A DNA stretch of 64,000 nt from assembly GCA_028708865.1 (NCBI GenBank), contig JAQVYA010000001.1, positions 18,793 to 82,792 on the forward strand, written 5' to 3'. The notes under the pieces are model-generated. The model saw nothing but the letters and a program-made list of their open reading frames with translations. It was not told the origin of the DNA and did not search any database. Below, piece after piece: positions 58,453 to 64,000 of this stretch. Both the position numbers and the translations under genes were made by a program. Source of the DNA: Desulfovibrio sp. (lineage in GTDB: Bacteria; Desulfobacterota; Desulfovibrionia; Desulfovibrionales; Desulfovibrionaceae). How positions within the stretch are numbered: the stretch's first letter is position 1; each line of letters starts with the position of its first letter.

Positions 58453-59402
58453 GGCTGAGGCGCCCCGCTGGGAGCGGGGTGGGGCATGGAAAGGGCGGAA
58501 AAGTAGAGAATGGCCACGACTCCGGCCACCAGGCCGAGCCCCAGGGCCACGCGCCATGTCGGGGTGCGGTGAATGGCGGCGCAACCTACCACGGTGATGC
58601 CAAGGCTCCAAATCCAGCCGGCCAGATAGCCGTACGGCACGATGCTGAGCACCAGGGGAGCATAGGAATAGGCCATGGCCCGGAATGTGGCTTCGAATCC
58701 GCGCGGGGCGGCGCGCAGCAGCACCAGGACGCCGTGGAGAATGCCCGTGGTCAGGAATAGATTGATGATGAACATGATGGGCATGACCACGAACAGGCTG
58801 ACCGGATCCATGGGCCCGGACTGGACGTCGGAGTCCAGCATGGCCATTTGAGAGCCAGAGCCGAGCCCCAGACTTGAAAAAGCAGGAAGGCCCGTCATGT
58901 CCCAGAACAAACTGAGAATCATGTAGAACTCAAACAGCAGCAGCGCAAAGACCAGGGGGCGGGCCAGCCCGGAAAGGGGCATGACGCTGAAAAAAAGCCG
59001 GGGACGGAGCATGGCGCGCTTGACGGATTCGGCGATGCCCGGGAAAAAACCGAAATGCTCCAGGTCCTCGAACGGGGGAAGAACCGTGGCGTCGTCTTCT
59101 TTGGAGGTGGATTCGGGATGTGGCCGGAGCGACTCCGGGTGTTCATGCAACCGTCCGTCCGGGCCGTAGAATCCGGAGTCCTGCCCGGCGTGGCCGTGGC
59201 GGGCCGCATGTTGCTCCTCGGGCGAACCGGTCCTTGGCTGCGACTCGGAAGTCGGGGCCTCAAAGTTGAAGTCTTCCAGGTCCAGGGCCCGAAAGCGGAA
59301 CTTTACGCCGCACTTGGGGCAGGTGGCCACTTCACTGCGGGACGGGATCTTTTCCTCGGGAACTTCCCGCGTAAAATCGCACTGGGGGCATTTGATCTGC
59401 AT
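58449..59402 (-). CDS. zinc-ribbon protein with YIP1-like membrane domain
   Basis: MQIKCPQCDFTREVPEEKIPSRSEVATCPKCGVKFRFR zinc-ribbon; C-terminal multi-TM. Confidence 0.8.
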   Translation of the reverse strand: MQIKCPQCDFTREVPEEKIPSRSEVATCPKCGVKFRFRALDLEDFNFEAPTSESQPRTGSPEEQHAARHGHAGQDSGFYGPDGRLHEHPESLRPHPESTSKEDDATVLPPFEDLEHFGFFPGIAESVKRAMLRPRLFFSVMPLSGLARPLVFALLLFEFYMILSLFWDMTGLPAFSSLGLGSGSQMAMLDSDVQSGPMDPVSLFVVMPIMFIINLFLTTGILHGVLVLLRAAPRGFEATFRAMAYSYAPLVLSIVPYGYLAGWIWSLGITVVGCAAIHRTPTWRVALGLGLVAGVVAILYFSALSMPHPAPSGAPQP

Positions 59403-59501
59403 GATTACCGATGCGCCGACAGGGGCGGGGTTTGGTGCGTTTTTCGATGTTGCAAAGCCCTATCCATACGTGAGAACGAAGGCCGACGCAACCTGACCCG
59501 C

Positions 59502-60719
59502 CTAGGCGGGCACCTGCGGTAAAAGCAGCAGTTGCAGCTCGTTGCAGAGCGGATTGGCCCGGCGGAAGCGTTGCAACGGCAGGGTGGGATATTCCGGGCT
59601 GAGCTGATGTTGTACGCTACCACCGCCGGCACGGTCAAAGGTCAGCAGCTTTTCCCGGAGTTGTTCCGGCTGCTTGCGCAGATGCGAATAGTGCAGGATT
59701 GGAGCATCTAGCACCAGTCCGGTTCGACCGGAGACGCCCGTGAGCCGTTCATGAACGGGCCGCTCATAGGCCAGGCCGGGCTGGTTGCGGAACAGCCGCA
59801 TCTGAAGGTCGGGCCAGAGTCCGAATCCCACGCGGCAATGTTTCTCGTCCGGCATGAAGGTCAGGCGGGGGAAGTAGTAGGCCTGGACGTTGCGGACCGG
59901 GAACAATCCGGGCAGCAGGGTCCAGTGCTCTTCGGAAAAGCATTCGTCGCCATCGAGAAACAACACCCATTGGGCATGACACTGCGCCAGAGCACGATTG
60001 CGCTGGGCGGCAAAGTCGTTTGCCAGAGGATGGGCGTATTGGCGTACCGGACAGGCAGCATTGATTTCGTGCTCGGGAATGGTCTTGCTGTCCCAAAAGA
60101 CCACCAGTTCTTCGACCCAGTCCGGGAATTGGCTGAAAAATTGGTCCAACCCCGGTTCCTCCGGATGCAGAATCGCGCCCACGGATAGCGAGGGGGCCTG
60201 CACCGCAAAATGGCCGAAAGGTGTGCCGTTGATAGCGGCATGCGGTTTGGCCAGGGTCAGGGTACGTTGCAGGGACTGGTAGGGTTCACGTTGTGCTGGC
60301 CCCAATTCCGGGTTGAGTTGCAGCAGGGCATTGGGAGGCAGAGCATTTTCCGCGGCCAGCAGATAGGCCAGGGCCCAGGGGGAGGAATCCGCCAAAAGTT
60401 GCGTTTGACCGCCGCGCCAGGCGGCATTGGCGGCAAGAACGCGGCGCGCCCTGGCCGGATTGCATTCACAAACCGTGAGCCGGGTGGAGGCAGGGAGTTG
60501 CCCGGTCAGGAGGGCGGCCAACCTTCCGGTGCCCAGCCCGAGCAGCACTAGGTGCGGTTTGCGGCTTTTTTCCAGTAAGCGGAGAAAGCGTTCCGCATGC
60601 TGCATCAACTCCTGTTCCGAAAGTTGTTCGGGCGGCGTGTCCTGCGTGGCGTTGTCCTTGTAATCAAAGGCCAGAACCTGGTCGGTATACGCGGCAAAAA
60701 GATGCTGGTCATCAGGCAT
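59502..60719 (-). CDS. methyltransferase-like/family 2 glycosyltransferase fusion
   Basis: N-term HLVLLGLGTGRLAALLTGQL...LTVCECNPARARRVLAANA (Rossmann/SAM-like); C-term WVLFLDGDECFSEEH...GT2-like. Confidence 0.75.
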   Translation of the reverse strand: MPDDQHLFAAYTDQVLAFDYKDNATQDTPPEQLSEQELMQHAERFLRLLEKSRKPHLVLLGLGTGRLAALLTGQLPASTRLTVCECNPARARRVLAANAAWRGGQTQLLADSSPWALAYLLAAENALPPNALLQLNPELGPAQREPYQSLQRTLTLAKPHAAINGTPFGHFAVQAPSLSVGAILHPEEPGLDQFFSQFPDWVEELVVFWDSKTIPEHEINAACPVRQYAHPLANDFAAQRNRALAQCHAQWVLFLDGDECFSEEHWTLLPGLFPVRNVQAYYFPRLTFMPDEKHCRVGFGLWPDLQMRLFRNQPGLAYERPVHERLTGVSGRTGLVLDAPILHYSHLRKQPEQLREKLLTFDRAGGGSVQHQLSPEYPTLPLQRFRRANPLCNELQLLLLPQVPA

Positions 60720-61797
60720 GAGTGGCTTCCTTGGCTTGGCTCAGCAGATCGGTGTAAATGGCTTCTAATTGGCGTGTCTGTTGTTGCACGCGGAAAAAGT
60801 GGCGGGCCTTTTTTCTTCCGGCCAGACCCATGCGCCGGGCTTCTTCTGGGTTGTTGAGCAGATGGGCCACGGCCCGGCCATATTCTTCGGGGCTGTGGGC
60901 CACAATGCCGGTAATGCCGTGCTCCACCAGCTCCAACTGGGCATTGTCTTTGGGCAGCGGGCAGGGATGCGTGACCACGGGAAGACCGCATGCCATGGCC
61001 TCCGCAATGACCATGCCAAAGGACTCGCCTCGGTCCGAAGCATGGGCCAGCACCCGGCATTGTCCGAAAAAGTCCGCCAACTCGGCATCCGTGCTGACGG
61101 GCGGCAAAAAGCGCACGGCGGATTTCGGACCGTTTTCCTCTACACATTGGCGGACCTTCGGGGTCGCGCCGATGATTCGGTACTCCAGGTCCGGTGCATG
61201 TTGAAGGGCATGGGGAAGAAAGCTCAAGGCCAGCCGGGACCATTTGCCGGAATCGTTGCGGGATATCCGCCCCACTACGGGACGTTCCATGGCGGGACCG
61301 TGGGGAAGAGACTTGAGGAAGAAGTCCGTGTCTACGGGGTTGTAGAGCACCTGGAAACGGGGGGATTGTACAGCGGCGTCATGGAGCACGGCGTACCGTC
61401 TGGCGCAGAAATGCGAAACAAAAAGGTGGCACCATACGGCGCGGCCTTCAGCACTGGGGTCGTATTGGCCAAAGACATTGGTTTCGACCACGGGCACGCC
61501 GTGAATTTTGGCATAGGCCCGAAGAGGGCGCATCAACGTGGGTTCGGGCCAGCCAGCGCGGTGTATGTGAATCAGACCTGGCTGAACCTTGCGTAATGTC
61601 TCGTAAAGGTTGTCGGTGATGTGCGTGGGCACTCCGGCGGCCCGGAGCTGCTCTCCGCGTTCGCCGCCCGCCAAGCTACACACCTCGGGATGCCAACGTT
61701 GTCGATCCAGGTGTAAAACAAAAAGCTGGAGCACTTTTTCGGTGCCGCCCAACCCCAGGGAATTGGCCATATGCAGGACGCGGACAGGATTCTCCAT
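60712..61797 (-). CDS. glycosyltransferase family 4 (group 1)
   Basis: VRVLHMANSLGLGGTEKVLQLF...ASDRGESFGMVIAEAMACGLPVVTHPCP. Confidence 0.9.
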   Translation of the reverse strand: MENPVRVLHMANSLGLGGTEKVLQLFVLHLDRQRWHPEVCSLAGGERGEQLRAAGVPTHITDNLYETLRKVQPGLIHIHRAGWPEPTLMRPLRAYAKIHGVPVVETNVFGQYDPSAEGRAVWCHLFVSHFCARRYAVLHDAAVQSPRFQVLYNPVDTDFFLKSLPHGPAMERPVVGRISRNDSGKWSRLALSFLPHALQHAPDLEYRIIGATPKVRQCVEENGPKSAVRFLPPVSTDAELADFFGQCRVLAHASDRGESFGMVIAEAMACGLPVVTHPCPLPKDNAQLELVEHGITGIVAHSPEEYGRAVAHLLNNPEEARRMGLAGRKKARHFFRVQQQTRQLEAIYTDLLSQAKEATHA

Positions 61798-61914
61798 GAC
61801 TGAACAAGGGTATTGGCCCATTTTGGCGGGCTTGGCAAGACGGCGGTGATGCCGAGGCGATCTTCCGCCCCGGAGGACAAGGCCGGAGCGCTATTCCGGC
61901 CCTGTCCGGATTGA

Positions 61915-62682
61915 TCAAAGCGAGTTGGAATAGGCGGAAGCTGCGCGCTTGCGCAGCAGGTTGACGGATTTGGACAGCGAAGGCTTGGGAGTGTTTTCTT
62001 GGCTGTTCTCGTTTTCTGAGGAGGCTGGTGCAGCCGCTGACGCCGGGGGCGTAGGCCGGGGAGCTTGCGTTTCGTTCGGCTCGGTCGCGTTGTCGCCGCT
62101 CTTTGCTGGCGCTGCTGCGGCAAGGTCCGGCGTGGCGGCCTTTTGGGGGGCTGGTTGAGCCGGGACCTTGGGCTGAGATTCTGCCTTGGGCTGAGTTTCC
62201 ACCTGGGGCGGCGTGTTTTCTGTTTTGGAGGCCTGCTGGTTGCGCGCTGTGGCGGCTGCGCCGAGTGCGGCGGCCCGGTTCAGGCCGGCGCGGGCCTGGC
62301 CGGAAATCTGCCGTTCCGTTTCCGGCACGATCTGTGCGTAGGCCGAGCGGATATTTTCCAGAATGTTCAATACCTCGTCGATCATTTTGGTGTCCATCTT
62401 CAGGTTGGCCTTGGCCAGCCGGATGTTGCAGAACATGTAGAGCGAATCGAGGTTGTTGGCCAATTGTCCGCCTTTGTCCCGGTTCAGGCTGTTGGCCAGC
62501 TCGCTGATGATGTCCATGGCCCGGGAGATGAGGATGCCCTTTTTGGCGTAATCTTTGGCCTCGATGCGCTCCTTGGCCTGCTTGAGGAACTTGATGGCCG
62601 CGTCGTAGAGCATGACAAGCAATTGTCCCTGGGTGGTGGTTGTCACCTGGGTGGCAAGGTAGGCGTGGGCGGCCTTGCTCAT
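61915..62682 (-). CDS. fliS: flagellar export chaperone FliS with long C-terminal extension
   Basis: AYLATQVTTTTQGQLLVMLYDAAIKFLKQAKERIEAKDYAKKGILISRAMDIISELANSLN. Confidence 0.93.
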   Translation of the reverse strand: MSKAAHAYLATQVTTTTQGQLLVMLYDAAIKFLKQAKERIEAKDYAKKGILISRAMDIISELANSLNRDKGGQLANNLDSLYMFCNIRLAKANLKMDTKMIDEVLNILENIRSAYAQIVPETERQISGQARAGLNRAAALGAAATARNQQASKTENTPPQVETQPKAESQPKVPAQPAPQKAATPDLAAAAPAKSGDNATEPNETQAPRPTPPASAAAPASSENENSQENTPKPSLSKSVNLLRKRAASAYSNSL

Positions 62683-62739
62683 GATTATGGTCCTCCTGGA
62701 AGCTTGGTGCCCGTGGGGGCATTCCGTGGTTTCGGCGTT

Positions 62740-64000
62740 TTAATTCTGGGCCAGCTGGCTGATCTGGCTTGTCAGCTGTGCGGACTGCCCCTCGTACTGG
62801 CCGAGCAGTGCGTTGAGCCGGGCGAACTTTTCCTTGAGGGTCCGTTCCATTTTGTCGATACGGTCTTCCTCATAGGCGATTTTGTCGTCGATCATATCCA
62901 TGATGTCATCATAGTTGTCTTCAAGGATATGAAGCGGCCCGGTATTTTTATTCGTCAGTTTTTTCAGCTCGTTGATGAACTGACCGGTTTTTCCCTGCTT
63001 GATGACCCCCAGAGGGTAGTCGTCTTCACTGGTGCCTGCGGGCGGGTGCGTTCCAGGGGTGCGGTTGATGATGTCCAGCACAAGACCGGCGGACGGGTTT
63101 TGTTCTACCAGCGTGTCACCGATGGCCACCTTTTTGGATGGGGCCGTGATTTGATGATTCACGTTGTCGATGCTGGCCTTGAACCCGTTGATCCAGGCTT
63201 CCGTGATGTTGCCGCCCGCGTCCACAGTATATTTGACCTTATACGCTCCAGCCTGGGTGATTCCATCAATGTGCGAAAAGTAAGAAAAATCGTTGGTGTT
63301 GTAGACCCCGCCCTCATGGTCCGCACTAAAGAGCTTGGCCACGGCTTCGGTGTCCTGCCGCAAGGCCTTGTCCAGCTCTTCTTCGTCCAACACAAGTTGG
63401 CCGGCTGTGGGGGAGTTCTCGTCGGCGTCCGTGAGGATACCCACCTGGGAAAGGGAGGAAAACAGATCGCCCTGCGGGGTCCCGCTGGATTCGTCATAAT
63501 AGAAGAATCCCAGTCCCTTTTCCGAAGCGAGGTTTTTCAGGTTTTGGGAAATCATCTCCACACCGTAGTTACCGGTAAGCAGAGAGCCTTCTTCCTTGAC
63601 CGTGTCGAACTTTGTGATTTCCTTGATGTATTTTCTTATTTCATTAACCTGGTCCACAAAGGTGCGCACGTTTTCCTTGACGCCTTCCAGGTCCGTATCC
63701 ACGGTCAGGGAGATGTCCGCTCCTGGGGACGCGCCTTTGAGGCTCAGGGTCAGCCCGTCGATGATGCCGGTAATGGTGTTGGACGGTACGGAAATCCAGT
63801 CTGAGGCAGGCCAGCCGTTCACCCGGATTTGGGCGTTCTGGTTGGACTGGGTCACGTCAAAGTCGCCGGCGGCAAATCCCGAGACCGTGGTTCCGGCCCC
63901 GATTGCCAGGCTGGCGTCTTCTCCGAGGTTCATGCCGCGAAATTGCAAAAAGACCTCGGAGCCGTCGGAAATAAGACTGGCCTTGACTCCGGGGTTGTCC
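62740..64000 (-). CDS. fliD: flagellar hook-associated protein 2 (partial, 5' end beyond right edge)
   Basis: Frame open to window end; SLTVDTDLEGVKENVRTFVDQVNEIRKYI..., C-term ...RMERTLKEKFARLNALLGQYEGQSAQLTSQISQL. Confidence 0.93.
   Translation of the reverse strand, partial: DNPGVKASLISDGSEVFLQFRGMNLGEDASLAIGAGTTVSGFAAGDFDVTQSNQNAQIRVNGWPASDWISVPSNTITGIIDGLTLSLKGASPGADISLTVDTDLEGVKENVRTFVDQVNEIRKYIKEITKFDTVKEEGSLLTGNYGVEMISQNLKNLASEKGLGFFYYDESSGTPQGDLFSSLSQVGILTDADENSPTAGQLVLDEEELDKALRQDTEAVAKLFSADHEGGVYNTNDFSYFSHIDGITQAGAYKVKYTVDAGGNITEAWINGFKASIDNVNHQITAPSKKVAIGDTLVEQNPSAGLVLDIINRTPGTHPPAGTSEDDYPLGVIKQGKTGQFINELKKLTNKNTGPLHILEDNYDDIMDMIDDKIAYEEDRIDKMERTLKEKFARLNALLGQYEGQSAQLTSQISQLAQN

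Overview
The window reads as a GC-rich sulfate-reducer chromosome segment. It carries dsrC, an Ahb siroheme-to-heme cluster and futalosine-pathway genes, which together suggest a Desulfovibrionaceae-like organism (inference). It is mostly housekeeping. From left to right: carA(partial)-kdsB-waaA-ddl-HD operon (-); dsrC; hypDE; a YbjN-like secreted protein; an SSS symporter with a small accessory membrane protein; dus; a tRNA-Thr/Tyr/Gly/Thr-tuf-rpmG-tRNA-Trp-secE-nusG-rplKAJL-rpoBC block; rpsL-rpsG-fusA; a near-complete S10-spc-alpha superoperon to rplQ; a LysR regulator; a mqnA/C/E + TetR operon divergent from mqnD; Lrp + EamA exporter; small zinc protein, darP, SNase-like, rpe; ahbB-ahbD-hemB-ahbC; an OmpA-family lipoprotein; zinc-ribbon/YIP1-like protein; two glycosyltransferases; fliS and partial fliD. 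I saw no CRISPR array, prophage, transposon or evident new defence system. The most interesting signals are regulatory: a TetR operator overlapping the -10 of the mqn operon, AAGTGC direct repeats in the str promoter, an S10 leader with three TTCGAA boxes, and a terminator-ending leader upstream of the symporter. Protein-level oddities are a His-rich tail on AhbD, a methyltransferase-like/GT2 fusion next to fliS, and a possible AUU-initiated nuclease. All calls are by reading the sequence; no database search was run.
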